Of a stretch of DNA of 64,000 nucleotides, positions 43,855 to 53,691 are shown piece by piece. Each line of letters opens with the position of its first letter. The stretch's first letter is position 1. The notes under the pieces are model-generated. The model worked only from the letters and a program-made list of their open reading frames with translations, did no database searches and was not told the origin of the DNA. The position numbers and the translations under genes are program-made. The DNA is taken from positions 1-64,000 of the forward strand of contig JBFWUW010000019.1 of NCBI GenBank assembly GCA_050247075.1. The letters run 5' to 3'. Source of the stretch: JBFWUW01 sp050247075 (GTDB lineage: Bacteria > Planctomycetota > Planctomycetia > Pirellulales > JBFWUW01).

Positions 43855-45713
43855 GGGTACTCCCTGACAATTATGGCCCTGCGGTCTCGGTTCAACGGCT
43901 CAATCCATTCCGCCAGATCGGTCCAGGGTGCCAGCGAGCCTTCCTGGTACACGCCCGCCGCCGCCGTGTACGTTGAAAAATGGTCGACGCCAAAGCTCAT
44001 CCGGCGGACATCCAGCGTGTCGTCCAGCAGTTCAATCAGATCGGTCACACGCAACCTTCCTCCGCCAGGCAACGCTTGGATTGTTCCAGAGGCGGCTTGG
44101 GTGAGGTCCAAGAAATCGAACCGCCGCGTCAGCCGCACGGGTGCCGCCCGACGCCCGGTAATCAGCCGCCGCTGTAGCAGCCGGCGGACCAGTGTACGGC
44201 AACAGCGGCCCAGCGTAATCAGCCCCAGTCGAAAGATGGCAAACTTGAGCGGCGTGGCGACCTCGTGCCGGGTGTAGTGCAAATCCGCCTGAACGGCCAG
44301 TGACCCTGGTTGCCCGCCTGCTTCCTTCAACGGGCCGATTGACGCTTCGCCAAACGGCCTCTCGACCTGCCGGGCCGTATCGTGCATGTGCGAAACCGCC
44401 AGCCGGCCATTTTCAAACTCCACCAGCAAGCCGCCATCGGTGACTGGTTCGACGCCGGGGGCAAAGTGCTTGAAAACCCCGCCGCGGGCGGCGGAGATGA
44501 CAGTGTGCGACTTACCCGCCCGGCGGACCCACAATCGACCGTGCGAGAAATGGCGAACGGCCGGTTCGTTGGCCTCATCGGCCGCTTCCACCGCCAGCCG
44601 CAGGCCACTGCACAGCACTGTCGAGGCCGGGTCCGGTTTCATTCCCAGAACTGACTTGATGGCGCACGGTTCTTCGTGGACAGCGCGGTTGGGCGACCAG
44701 TCGCGGTAGGCCAACAACAGGTTACCCAACCGATGAGCGAAGAGCCGGTCGTCGTCGAAATAGGCCTGCCTGGCGGCGGCAAGCGCCCGTAGAAAGCCAT
44801 CGGCCAGGTCGGCGGCATTGGCATCCGACGACGCCAGCAACTCCATGCCATGCGGATAGAAATGGTGTGTTCCCCGGCTGCCGTACTCGCCGCCGTAGCT
44901 GCCATCGGGATGCAAAAACCAGCGGGCAAAGGCCGTGGCTCGCCGCAGCGGTTCGTCCAGCCATGGCGCGTCGAGCAACCGCCGACAGTTTGCCAGGCAA
45001 TCGGTGGTCACGGTCTGATAGCCGGGATCGGGCCCGCCGTATTCGTCGAACCAGCCTTCATCACTTTGCCACGACAAGACTTGCCGCAGCTTGTCTTGAG
45101 CGGCGCTGACGAACTGCCGCTGGCCGGTAACTTGGGCCGCATGCAGCAGCCCCAAGGCCGCCAAGGCATGGTGGTTCGCCAATCGGCCAGACTCCTGGTG
45201 CCCGGCAACCCACGTTGCCCGCAGCCGCAGCCAAGCCAGGATTTCGTCGTCGTGCAGTTCCAACAGCGAATAGGCTTCAGCCCCCGCCCGCAGTGAGAAG
45301 ACAGCCGCCCCCAAGGCCCGCTCGAAGGGGTAGTAGTCATCGCAGGAGCCATCGCCGTGGCAACTGCGCGCGCAGAACCGCAAAGCAGCCACGGCCCATT
45401 CGCGAACTTGCTGGCGGCCGTGCCAACGGTTGCCCGGCATGGCCTGGCGGTAGACCAGTGCCAAGGGCAGCACGCCTTCCTGATACATCTCCGACGGAAA
45501 ATCGCTGGTGCGGTAATGCCAATACTGCCGGTCGAGGCAGCCGTAAGTGCGGCGGTGAGGGTTTCGGTCCATCGACCCCAGCAGCCGCGGAAGATGCGGC
45601 AAAGCGGCGGCCAGATATAGGCCGCGGGCAGCCGGATCGCGGCTCAAGCAAGAAATCCGCTCCGCGCTGGCGGATGTTTGGGGCGCATCGAGTTGCACGG
45701 GACTGGTATTCAT
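43845..45713 (-). CDS. alpha/alpha-toroid-like protein of a glycan operon, function unknown
   Basis: The protein has 622 residues and no signal peptide. I recognise no named family with confidence. The first 400 residues show repeated paired helices with Trp/Tyr/His-rich turns (YGCLDRQYWHYRTSDFP, GWFDEYGGPDPGYQT, GRLANHHALAALGLLHAA, GSRGTHHFYPHGMELLA), the look of an alpha/alpha barrel such as in heparinase or alginate-lyase-type enzymes. The last 200 residues look like beta-strands, again as in such lyases. It is encoded 12 nt after a glycosyltransferase and overlaps the flippase. A role in trimming or modifying a lipid-linked glycan is inferred. Cytoplasmic location would be unusual for a lyase. 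Confidence 0.7.
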   Translation of the reverse strand: MNTSPVQLDAPQTSASAERISCLSRDPAARGLYLAAALPHLPRLLGSMDRNPHRRTYGCLDRQYWHYRTSDFPSEMYQEGVLPLALVYRQAMPGNRWHGRQQVREWAVAALRFCARSCHGDGSCDDYYPFERALGAAVFSLRAGAEAYSLLELHDDEILAWLRLRATWVAGHQESGRLANHHALAALGLLHAAQVTGQRQFVSAAQDKLRQVLSWQSDEGWFDEYGGPDPGYQTVTTDCLANCRRLLDAPWLDEPLRRATAFARWFLHPDGSYGGEYGSRGTHHFYPHGMELLASSDANAADLADGFLRALAAARQAYFDDDRLFAHRLGNLLLAYRDWSPNRAVHEEPCAIKSVLGMKPDPASTVLCSGLRLAVEAADEANEPAVRHFSHGRLWVRRAGKSHTVISAARGGVFKHFAPGVEPVTDGGLLVEFENGRLAVSHMHDTARQVERPFGEASIGPLKEAGGQPGSLAVQADLHYTRHEVATPLKFAIFRLGLITLGRCCRTLVRRLLQRRLITGRRAAPVRLTRRFDFLDLTQAASGTIQALPGGGRLRVTDLIELLDDTLDVRRMSFGVDHFSTYTAAAGVYQEGSLAPWTDLAEWIEPLNRDRRAIIVREYPCS

Positions 45714-45725
45714 GCCGGGGGCCTG

Positions 45726-46748
45726 CTAACGGCGATGGTGTGCCACGATCACTTCGGCCAGCAGGCCCAACATGGCCGTCATAAAACCGGCCACCAAGAC
45801 CACGATGTCCGACTCTTGCATGCTGCCGGTGGCCACAAAACTGTACAGGCTCTTGGCCACGCCCCCCCCCAGCAGCAGCCCGGCCAACGGCAAGAAGACC
45901 TTCAACGGACGGAAGTAAAGCACGATGCGGATCACGGTCGAAAGGTAGGCCAGTGTGTCCTTGATCGGATGAAATTTGCTCTGGCCGATCCGCGGGCGGT
46001 ACTCCGTTGGTACGTATTTGACCGAGTAGCCGTTGGTCAAGAAGGCCAAGGTCATGGTCGTCACGCAGCTAAAGCCATCGGGAACGACCCACAGCCAAGG
46101 GAGCATAGCCTCGCGTTTGAAGGCCTTCAGTCCGGTATTCAGATCGGGAATGGGGTAGCCGGTGAGATAGCAGGCCAACTTGCGTATGCACCACTTGGCC
46201 GGCACCCGCAGCCAGGGAAGCGTGCCCTGTTCGCTGGTGCGGGCACCGTTGACCTGGTCATAAGCTGGAAAGTGCCGCAGCAACTGGCGAATGCCGGCCG
46301 CCGGGTAGGTTCCATCGGCATCAAGCATGACGATGATCTCGCCCCGCGCAGCACGAACTCCCACCTTGCGGGCCGCGCCAGCCCCGCGGTTCTCGATACA
46401 ACGGATGACGTGCAAGGTACATTGCCAGCAATCAAGGGCAAATTGCTCCGCGATCTCGACAGTGCGGTCGGTCGATCCGTCGTCGACAATCAGAATCTCA
46501 AACTCAACCGTCCCACCCGGTTGCGCCGCCACGCGCTGGCTCCAGGGGATTCCGTCGGTTGGCCGATCGGCCGCCGGGCCATCTTGAAGTGCCGCGGGGT
46601 TGGCCGCAGTCATGCACTCGACAATCTCTTCCAGCACACGCCGAATGGCCAGCTCTTCGTTGTAGGTCGGCAGCAACACCGTGACTTGCACGGGCCGCGC
46701 GGTTTCCAGCGGCGGCGCAACGGGCGCGGCACTCAGCCAACCATCCAT
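45726..46748 (-). CDS. family 2 glycosyltransferase, DPM1/GtrB-like
   Basis: This 340-residue protein has VLLPTYNEELAIRRVL at the start of the GT-A fold, then VDDGSTDRTVEI, ENRGAGAARKVGVRAARGE, MLDADGTYP (DxD) and TGYPIPDLNTGLKAFKRE. Two membrane segments lie at the C-terminus (about 275-335). It would transfer a sugar from a nucleotide donor to a polyprenyl phosphate or lipid. About 45 residues are inserted after the first helix. It heads the operon with the toroid and flippase proteins. GAGGAAG precedes the ATG. Confidence 0.87.
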   Translation of the reverse strand: MDGWLSAAPVAPPLETARPVQVTVLLPTYNEELAIRRVLEEIVECMTAANPAALQDGPAADRPTDGIPWSQRVAAQPGGTVEFEILIVDDGSTDRTVEIAEQFALDCWQCTLHVIRCIENRGAGAARKVGVRAARGEIIVMLDADGTYPAAGIRQLLRHFPAYDQVNGARTSEQGTLPWLRVPAKWCIRKLACYLTGYPIPDLNTGLKAFKREAMLPWLWVVPDGFSCVTTMTLAFLTNGYSVKYVPTEYRPRIGQSKFHPIKDTLAYLSTVIRIVLYFRPLKVFLPLAGLLLGGGVAKSLYSFVATGSMQESDIVVLVAGFMTAMLGLLAEVIVAHHRR

Positions 46749-46940
46749 GGCGGGGCTTCCTCTTCAAGGGATCAACGCGGGCAAGTGCGGGCCGATTGTT
46801 CTAACACGCCGCGCGCCATGCCAGCAACCGCAGTTCGCGGGGAACGAACCCGCCGCGATAGCGATGCTAGCAAATGGCGGAGGCGGCTCCGTAGCAACAT
46901 GGCTCCTGCCTTGTTGCTTGAGTCTGCTTTGATAATTCAT

Positions 46941-47006
46941 GCCAAGCAGCCGTACAGCGCGTGGAACGCTGCTTGGCGACTCAAGCCGGCACGGCAGAAG
47001 CCGTGC
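46941..47006 (-). terminator. two hairpins downstream of ppdK
   Basis: GCACGGC (46989-46995) pairs with GCCGTGC (47000-47006) around AGAA, and flanking bases extend the stem. Further on GCCAAGCAGC (46941-46950) pairs perfectly with GCTGCTTGGC (46968-46977). They follow the ppdK stop within 12 and 41 nt on the minus strand. No T-run is present. Confidence 0.5.
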
Positions 47007-47017
47007 GGCTACGTCCT

Positions 47018-49711
47018 TTACTTCAGCGCCGCTTGAGCCGCCGCCAGGCGGGCGATGGGCACGCGGAAAGGGGAGCAGCTCACGTAGTCCAGGCCAACCT
47101 GATGGCAGAAGGCGATCGAGGCGGGGTCGCCGCCATGCTCGCCACAAATGCCGCACTTCAGGCCGTTGCGGGCCGCGCGCCCCTTGCGAACGGACATTTC
47201 CACCAACTGGCCCACACCCGCCACGTCCAACGACTGGAACGGATCCTTGGGCAATACCTCGGCCTTCAGATAGTCGGGCATAAAGGTATTGACGTCGTCG
47301 CGGCTGAAGCCAAACGTCATCTGCGTCAGATCGTTCGTACCGTAGCTGAAGAAGTCGGCCTGCTTACCGATTCCGTCCGAACAGAGGGCCGCCCGCGGTG
47401 TCTCGATCATGGTGCCGATGAGAATCTCGAGCTTGTCGGTGAACTTCTTGGCGGCCTTGGTCTCTTCAATCGTCTTCTCCGTCAACTCGCGGAGCATGGC
47501 CAACTCAGGGGCGGCCACGACCAACGGAATCATGATTTCCGGCTGGGCGTCGATGTCTTTTTTCTTGCAAGCGATGGCCGCTTCGACAATTGCCCGCACC
47601 TGCATCACCAGAATCTCTGGGTAGGTCACCGCCAGCCGGCAACCGCGGTGGCCCAACATGGGGTTGGACTCGTGCAGTTGCTCGACACGGGCCTTGACCT
47701 TGGCGGGCGTGATCTTCAGCCGCTTGGCGATTTCGGCCTGGCTCTTGGCGTCTTGCGGCAGAAATTCGTGCAGGGGAGGATCCAACAAGCGGATCGTGAC
47801 CGGCAGACCCTTCATGGCCTTGAAGATGCCCTGGAAATCGGCTCGCTGAAAGGGGAGTAGTTTCTCCAGGGCGGCCTCGCGAGAGGGCTTATCCTCGGCC
47901 AGGATCATTTCGCGCATCGGCTGGATGCGGTCATCGCCGAAGAACATGTGCTCGGTACGGCAGAGGCCGATTCCCTCGGCACCAAAATCGCGGGCCCGCT
48001 TGCTGTCTTCGGGCGTATCGGCATTGGTGCGAATCTTGAGCGTGCGATACTTGTCGGCCCAGCCCATGACCGTGGCAAAGTGGCCGGAGAGCTTGGGCGT
48101 TTGCGTGGCAATCGCCCCCAGCATCACCTCGCCGGTGGAGCCGTCGATGGAGATGGTGTCTTTATGGGTGTAGGTCTTTTTGTCCACCGTGATCTTGCGA
48201 GCTTTTTCGTCGATGTGGATGGCCCCCGCACCCGCCACGCAACAACGGCCCCATCCGCGCGCGACCACGGCGGCGTGGCTGGTCATGCCGCCCGTGCTGG
48301 TCAGAATGCCCGCGGCGGAGTGCATGCCGTCAATGTCCTCTGGGTTGGTCTCCTTGCGGACCAGCAACACGGTTTCCCCCGCCTGGGTGCGGGCGACTGC
48401 TTCTTCCGCGGTGAAAGCCAGCTTGCCGACGGCGGCGCCGGGCGAGGCTGGCAAGCCGGTCGCCAGCACGTTGGCCTTCTTCTTGGCCGCGGGGTCAAAG
48501 CTGGGGAGCAGCAGTTGAATCAAGTCGGCGGCGGGAATGCGCTTCACCGCCGTCTTTTCGTCAATCAGCCCCTCTTGAACCATTTCGCAAGCACAACGCA
48601 CATGGGCCTGTCCGGTGCGCTTGCCATTGCGGGTTTGCAGCATGTAGAGCTTGCCGCGCTCGATAGTGAACTCGATATCTTGCACGTCCTTGTAGTGCTT
48701 TTCCAGCTTGTCCTTGATCGCCAGCAATTCGGCATGAATGGCCTTGTTCCACTTGGGCATTTGCGAGACAGGCAGCGGCGTGCGAATGCCGGCCACCACA
48801 TCCTCGCCCTGGGCATTGACCAAGAACTCTCCGTAAAACAGGTTTTCACCGGTCGAGGGATTACGGGTGAAAGCCACGCCCGTCCCGCAATCGTCACCCA
48901 TATTGCCGAAGACCATTGACTGCACGTTGACCGCCGTGCCGAGCAAGCCGGTGATGCCCTCCACCTGGCGGTATTTAACAGCGCGGGGCGTGTTCCAACT
49001 GCCAAACACGGCCTTGATGGCCAGTTCTAACTGCTTGATGGGATCTTGCGGAAATTCTTGCTTAGAGACGTGCTTGACGACCTTTTTGTACTCCGCGCAG
49101 AGAGCCTTCAGGCCCTCGGCTGGTACGTCGGTATCGAGCTTGGCCTTGAACTTGGCCTTGATCTTGTCGAAGGCTTCCTCGAAATGCTCGTGATCGACTC
49201 CCAACACCACATCGCTGAACATGTTAATCAGCCGGCGGTAAGAGTCGTAGGCAAACCGCGGGTTGTTGGTCGCCTTGGCCAGCCCCTCGACCGAGGCATC
49301 GTTCAGGCCCAAGTTTAAAATGGTGTTCATCATGCCCGGCATGGAGGCGGCGGCACCCGACCGGACAGAGACCAACAGCGGATCTTGCTTGTCGCCAAAC
49401 TTCTTGCCGAGTTCCTGCTCCAGCAGTGAGATCATCTTGGCCACGTCGGCCATCAGGCTGGCGGGCAGTTTTTCGCCATTCTTGTAGTACAGGTCGCAGA
49501 CTTCCGTGGTGATGGTAAAGCCCGGAGGGACGGGCAGGCCAATGCTGGTCATATCGGCCAAATTGGCGCCCTTGCCACCTAGAAGTTGCTTTTGGTCGCC
49601 GCGGCCATCAGTCCGGTTGGCCCCAAAGTAGTAGGTAAGCTTGCCGCTCTTGGCCGAACTGCCATTCGAACCTTGCGACTTGGAACTGGCGGGGCTAACG
49701 GCGGTTGACAT
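47018..49711 (-). CDS. ppdK: pyruvate, phosphate dikinase
   Basis: The protein has 897 residues, a normal length. It has the ATP-grasp part (LLGGKGANLADMTSIGLPVPPGF and SGAAASMPGMMNTILNLG), the phosphohistidine domain with GGMTSHAAVVARGWG (His479), and the PEP/pyruvate barrel with GAEGIGLCRTEHMFF and EIMIPLV, ending in CGICGEHGGDP. It interconverts ATP, phosphate and pyruvate with AMP, PPi and PEP in the cytoplasm. In many bacteria this gives reversible flux between PEP and pyruvate. AAAGGAGT stands before the ATG at 49711. A Ser/Gly-rich 20-residue extension precedes the domain, and the gene stands alone. Confidence 0.96.
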   Translation of the reverse strand: MSTAVSPASSKSQGSNGSSAKSGKLTYYFGANRTDGRGDQKQLLGGKGANLADMTSIGLPVPPGFTITTEVCDLYYKNGEKLPASLMADVAKMISLLEQELGKKFGDKQDPLLVSVRSGAAASMPGMMNTILNLGLNDASVEGLAKATNNPRFAYDSYRRLINMFSDVVLGVDHEHFEEAFDKIKAKFKAKLDTDVPAEGLKALCAEYKKVVKHVSKQEFPQDPIKQLELAIKAVFGSWNTPRAVKYRQVEGITGLLGTAVNVQSMVFGNMGDDCGTGVAFTRNPSTGENLFYGEFLVNAQGEDVVAGIRTPLPVSQMPKWNKAIHAELLAIKDKLEKHYKDVQDIEFTIERGKLYMLQTRNGKRTGQAHVRCACEMVQEGLIDEKTAVKRIPAADLIQLLLPSFDPAAKKKANVLATGLPASPGAAVGKLAFTAEEAVARTQAGETVLLVRKETNPEDIDGMHSAAGILTSTGGMTSHAAVVARGWGRCCVAGAGAIHIDEKARKITVDKKTYTHKDTISIDGSTGEVMLGAIATQTPKLSGHFATVMGWADKYRTLKIRTNADTPEDSKRARDFGAEGIGLCRTEHMFFGDDRIQPMREMILAEDKPSREAALEKLLPFQRADFQGIFKAMKGLPVTIRLLDPPLHEFLPQDAKSQAEIAKRLKITPAKVKARVEQLHESNPMLGHRGCRLAVTYPEILVMQVRAIVEAAIACKKKDIDAQPEIMIPLVVAAPELAMLRELTEKTIEETKAAKKFTDKLEILIGTMIETPRAALCSDGIGKQADFFSYGTNDLTQMTFGFSRDDVNTFMPDYLKAEVLPKDPFQSLDVAGVGQLVEMSVRKGRAARNGLKCGICGEHGGDPASIAFCHQVGLDYVSCSPFRVPIARLAAAQAALK

Positions 49712-50058
49712 CGGCGACTCCTTTAAGGCTGTTGATTGCTACTATTAGCGGCAGTGGATTAGCGGCGTGTTAATTGGATCTTACAGCGGCATTGTGGCCA
49801 TCCGGGGCCAAGCGACCGCTAAGAACACGCCGGCGTGCGACTTGAAATCTCGTTCGAATAAGTGGAAAAACGCTCGCGATAAGCGCGAACCCCCACCACT
49901 CCTCCCTGCCGCGCGGGTAGTTTTGGGAGTCTAGCAATGGCCCACTGGACCGTCAAGGAAGCGCTTTGGGCCGCCATGATACCTTCCGCCCGCGTTTCCA
50001 GTTAAACTAAAATCATCGACAGGCTCCGATGCAACTTGATCGTTACGAGGCGGATGGA
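49712..50058. other. intergenic region between ppdK and the DUF1549/1553 gene
   Basis: This is a divergent gap of 347 nt that should hold both promoters. I recognise no boxes, hairpins of note or repeats in it. Confidence 0.5.
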
Positions 50059-53000
50059 ATGCGGAAAACGGTTCTCTTGATCTGGATGATTTCCCTGGCA
50101 AATTCGGCGGCCACTCCGCGGGCCGACGAACCGATCGACTTTGGCCGCCAGATTCAACCGATTCTGGCTTCGAACTGCTTTCAATGCCACGGGCCCGATG
50201 CCGCCACCCGCGAGGCTGACTTGCGGTTGGACACTTCCGAGGGCTCCACCGCCGGCGGCGCGATCGTGCCGGGGGATAGCGCCAAGAGCCATCTGATCGA
50301 GCGGATCTTTAGTGACGATCCCGATCAGCTTATGCCGCCCCCCAAGTCCAATCTCAAGCTAGCCGATGCCCAGAAGGAACTGCTCAAACGCTGGATCGAT
50401 GAAGGGGCGGTCTACAGCCAGCATTGGGCCTTTGTGGCACCCGTTCGCCCGGCGGTCCCCACGGTTCCGGCGGAAGCCAAAATCCGCAACCCTATTGATG
50501 CCTTTATCGTGGCCCGGCTGGCCGAGGAAAACCTTACGCCATCGCCCGAGGCTGAGCCGGCCAAACTGCTCCGCCGGGTGTCGCTCGACCTGACCGGACT
50601 GCCTCCGACGCCCGAGGAGCAGGATGCCTTTCTGGCCGACACGGCGGAAGGTGCCTACGAGCGGGCCGTCGATCGGCTGCTCGATTCTCCCCGTTACGGC
50701 GAGCGGATGGTTTGGGAATGGCTCGACGCGGCCCGCTATGCCGACACCAATGGCTATCAGGGCGATCCCACCCGCAGCATGTGGTACTGGCGAGACTGGG
50801 CAATTGAGGCGTTCAATCGCAATCAACCGTTCGACCAGTTTACGCTGGAGCAGATTGCCGGCGATTTGCTGCCCAATCCCACGCACGAGCAACTCATCGC
50901 CACCGGCTTCCACCGCAACCACATGATTAACGGCGAGGGGGGACGCATCGCCGAGGAATCGCGGGTGGAATACGTCCAGGACCGCGTGGAGACGACGGGC
51001 ACCGTCTGGATGGGGCTGACGCTTACCTGTTGCCGCTGCCACGACCACAAGTTCGATCCGTTCTCGCAACAGCAGTATTACCAGCTTTCCGCCTACTTCA
51101 ATTCCATCGAGGAGACCGGCGGCAACGATGCCGGCGGACTGGCAAACCCGATCATTTCGTTCCCCACGGAAGAACAACAGAAGTCGATCAACGACTTCAA
51201 ACAGCAAGAAGCCGATGCGGAAAAAGCCCGCGCGGAATTGGAAACAAAGTTGGTAGCCGATCAGCCAGCTTGGGAACAATCGCTGCTGGGACCAGACGGA
51301 AAACCGTTGGAGCCGGCATGGACGACGTTGAAACCGATCGAATTGCAGAGCGAAGCGGGTGCCTCGCTGGTGCGATTGGATGACGGCACGGTGGTGGCTG
51401 GCGGCACAAGTCCCGATAGCGACACTTATACGTTGGTTTGTGAACTTCCGCCCGACGCCCCAACCGCGTTACGGCTGGAGGTTCTACCCGACGATGCGCT
51501 GGTCAATCGTGGTCCTGGCCGGGCCGACAATGGCAATTTCGTTTTGTCGGAATTGACGGCCGAAGCTGCCGGGCAACCACTTGCGTTATCGCTGTTAAGC
51601 GCCGACTTTGCCCAAGCGGGGCAAGAAGCGGCCAAAGCCTTCGACAACAACCCGGCTACCGGTTGGGCCGTGCTGCCGGAGTTTGGCAAGCCGCACACGT
51701 TGTTGTTTGCGCCCCCAACGGCCATTCCGGCCGAGGCGGCGGGGCGGATCACATTCCGGCTGGCTTTCAAATATGGCCAGCAACATACGCTGGGCCGTTT
51801 GCGGTTGTCCGCAACTTCGGCCAAAGCGGAATTGCTGAAGCCGCTGCCCGACAATATCCGCGCGGTGCTGTCCAAACCGGCCGATCAGCGGGCCGATGAC
51901 GAGCGGCAACTGCTTGCGCGGCACTATCTGGACAATCACCCGCTACTTGTGGCGGCCAGGCAACAGCGCGACGACCTGCGCAAAGCCCGCGAGGGGATCG
52001 AACGCTCCGCCCGTCGCACGATGGTCATGCGCGAACGGGCCGAGCCGCGCGAGACCTTCATTTTGGCCAAAGGCGCCTACAACGCGCCGGGCGAGAAGGT
52101 CGAGCATGGCGTATTAACGCAGCTTGCGCCGCTGGCCTCCGACGCCCCCAAGAACCGCCTGGCGCTGGCGCAGTGGCTGATTTCGGACCAGCATCCGTTG
52201 ATGGCCCGCGTGACGGTCAACCGTTTCTGGCAGCAGTTTTTCGGAATCGGCCTGGTCAAGAGCGCCGAGGATTTTGGCGTGCAGGGGGATAAGCCCAGCC
52301 ACCCCCAACTGCTGGATTGGCTGGCGGTCGATTTCCGCGAGAACGGCTGGAACGTCAAGCGGCTGGTTCGCGAGATTGTCACCAGCGCCACTTACCGGCA
52401 ATCGTCGAAGGTTCCCCCGGGCATGGCCGAGCGCGACCCCGACAACCGCCTGCTGGCGCGCGGCGCACGATTCCGCATGCCTAGTTGGATGTTGCGCGAT
52501 CAGGCACTGGCGGCGGGCGGGCTGTTGGTCGAAAAAGTCGGCGGCCCGCCGGTCAAGGGCTACCAACCGCCTGGCGTCTGGGAAGACGCCACGTTTGGTT
52601 TCATCAAGTACGATCAAGAACACGGTGACGCCCTTTACCGCCGCAGCCTGTACACCTTCTGGCGCCGGATTGTTGGCCCGACGATTTTCTTCGACGTGGC
52701 CAATCGTCAGAACTGCTCGGTCAGCGCCAGCCGCACCAACTCGCCGCTGCACGCCCTGGTGATGCTCAACGACGTAACCTACATCGAAGCGGCCCGCGGG
52801 CTGGCCCAACAGACGTTGCTAAACACCAGCCTTGCCGACGATAGCGCCCGCCTGAACGACATCTTCCGCCGGGTCCTCTGCCGGCCCGCGCGCGACAGCG
52901 AACTCGCCCGGCTCAACCAGCGGCTGGCGCTGTTGCGTAACAACTTCACCCAAGATGCAGCGGCGGCCGAGAAGCTGCTTTCCGTGGGAGAATCGCCGCG

Positions 53001-53091
53001 GGACGCAACCTTGGATCCGGCGGAACTGGCCGCCTGGACCAGCCTTGCCTCGCTGGTGCAGAACCTGGATGAGGCGATTACGAAAGAGTAG
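50059..53091 (+). CDS. planctomycete cytochrome / DUF1549 / DUF1553 protein
   Basis: This secreted protein has 1010 residues. A signal peptide (1-22) is followed by the PSCyt1 heme domain (IDFGRQIQPILASNCFQCHGP, heme Cys40 and Cys43, His44). DUF1549 comes next (LLRRVSLDLTGLPPTPEE, YGERMVWEWLDAARYADTNG, CCRCHDHKFDP). A divergent middle section of about 300 residues with a beta-sandwich look follows, and then DUF1553 (RLALAQWLISDQHPLMARV, NRFWQQFFGIGLVKSAEDFG, NSPLHALVMLNDVTY). The start at 50059 has GAGG upstream and begins the signal peptide. The usual DUF1501 partner is not next to it. CRCH at about 330 could bind a second heme. Confidence 0.9.
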   Translation: MRKTVLLIWMISLANSAATPRADEPIDFGRQIQPILASNCFQCHGPDAATREADLRLDTSEGSTAGGAIVPGDSAKSHLIERIFSDDPDQLMPPPKSNLKLADAQKELLKRWIDEGAVYSQHWAFVAPVRPAVPTVPAEAKIRNPIDAFIVARLAEENLTPSPEAEPAKLLRRVSLDLTGLPPTPEEQDAFLADTAEGAYERAVDRLLDSPRYGERMVWEWLDAARYADTNGYQGDPTRSMWYWRDWAIEAFNRNQPFDQFTLEQIAGDLLPNPTHEQLIATGFHRNHMINGEGGRIAEESRVEYVQDRVETTGTVWMGLTLTCCRCHDHKFDPFSQQQYYQLSAYFNSIEETGGNDAGGLANPIISFPTEEQQKSINDFKQQEADAEKARAELETKLVADQPAWEQSLLGPDGKPLEPAWTTLKPIELQSEAGASLVRLDDGTVVAGGTSPDSDTYTLVCELPPDAPTALRLEVLPDDALVNRGPGRADNGNFVLSELTAEAAGQPLALSLLSADFAQAGQEAAKAFDNNPATGWAVLPEFGKPHTLLFAPPTAIPAEAAGRITFRLAFKYGQQHTLGRLRLSATSAKAELLKPLPDNIRAVLSKPADQRADDERQLLARHYLDNHPLLVAARQQRDDLRKAREGIERSARRTMVMRERAEPRETFILAKGAYNAPGEKVEHGVLTQLAPLASDAPKNRLALAQWLISDQHPLMARVTVNRFWQQFFGIGLVKSAEDFGVQGDKPSHPQLLDWLAVDFRENGWNVKRLVREIVTSATYRQSSKVPPGMAERDPDNRLLARGARFRMPSWMLRDQALAAGGLLVEKVGGPPVKGYQPPGVWEDATFGFIKYDQEHGDALYRRSLYTFWRRIVGPTIFFDVANRQNCSVSASRTNSPLHALVMLNDVTYIEAARGLAQQTLLNTSLADDSARLNDIFRRVLCRPARDSELARLNQRLALLRNNFTQDAAAAEKLLSVGESPRDATLDPAELAAWTSLASLVQNLDEAITKE

Positions 53092-53430
53092 ACGGCACGG
53101 CCCGTGGCACACCCTTCTGTAGGAGCCGTCTCTGACGGCGATAATCCGCGTTCGATCTGCAAAATCGAATCCTTTCAGACCCCGCCTTCCGTGGAAAATA
53201 TCGCGACGGGATCGTGCCGCCGACTTGAGCCAATCTGGAGACAATTGGCCCGCTTTTCGCAACTCCGCGAATCGGCTAGAGTCGGTGCATAGGCAAGGCC
53301 CGAAAAGCCGAAGAAATTGGCGGGCCTCCGCGAGTGTTTATCGCTCGATTGGATTCGCCAACGGATGGCCCCACAATAATGCAAGACGGAACTGGCGAAA
53401 TTTCTCAAGTCCCCACGACGGAACGCCCCG
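53092..53430. other. intergenic region with one palindromic repeat
   Basis: These 339 nt hold the dispersed repeat copy at 53117-53148. I see nothing else; the short frames in it are not convincing. Confidence 0.5.
53117..53148 (+). repeat. dispersed palindromic repeat (GTAGGAGCCGTCTC type)
   Basis: CTGTAGGAGCCGTCTCTGAC then GGCGATAATCCG, differing from the copy at 19336-19368 only in one or two bases. It lies 25 nt after the stop of the DUF1553 gene and could form a small hairpin (GCCGTC with GACGGC). Confidence 0.7.
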
Positions 53431-53691
53431 ATGGCCGAGCGCACGAAGTACCAACAAAACATCATCCGCAACTACTACCAAAACCAGGGAGCTATCTCTC
53501 TGCAAAAACTGGGAGAGCAAGTCACCGAGTTGTATCTGGCGGAAGGCAAGGCCCGCGACAAGCGCTGGCTGCAGATTCGCTCGACACTGGAAAAGCTGAA
53601 AGTGCCCGCCTCGCGGATTGAGCACATCGTCCAGCAAGACAACCCCACGCTCTTGGCCAAACTGTTGGAAGAATTATTGGCCAAGCAATAG
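53431..53691 (+). CDS. small helical protein, function unknown
   Basis: This 86-residue protein starts MAERTKYQQNIIRNYYQNQ. It is mostly charged and helical, with LGEQVTELYLAEGKARDKRW and a C-terminal LLAKLLEELLAKQ, and has no cysteines or membrane segment. Composition and codon choice look like a real gene, and the tidy reading frame and helix pattern support this. I believe similar proteins occur in other planctomycetes but cannot verify it here. The MITE-like copy 2 begins 37 nt after its stop. Confidence 0.65.
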   Translation: MAERTKYQQNIIRNYYQNQGAISLQKLGEQVTELYLAEGKARDKRWLQIRSTLEKLKVPASRIEHIVQQDNPTLLAKLLEELLAKQ

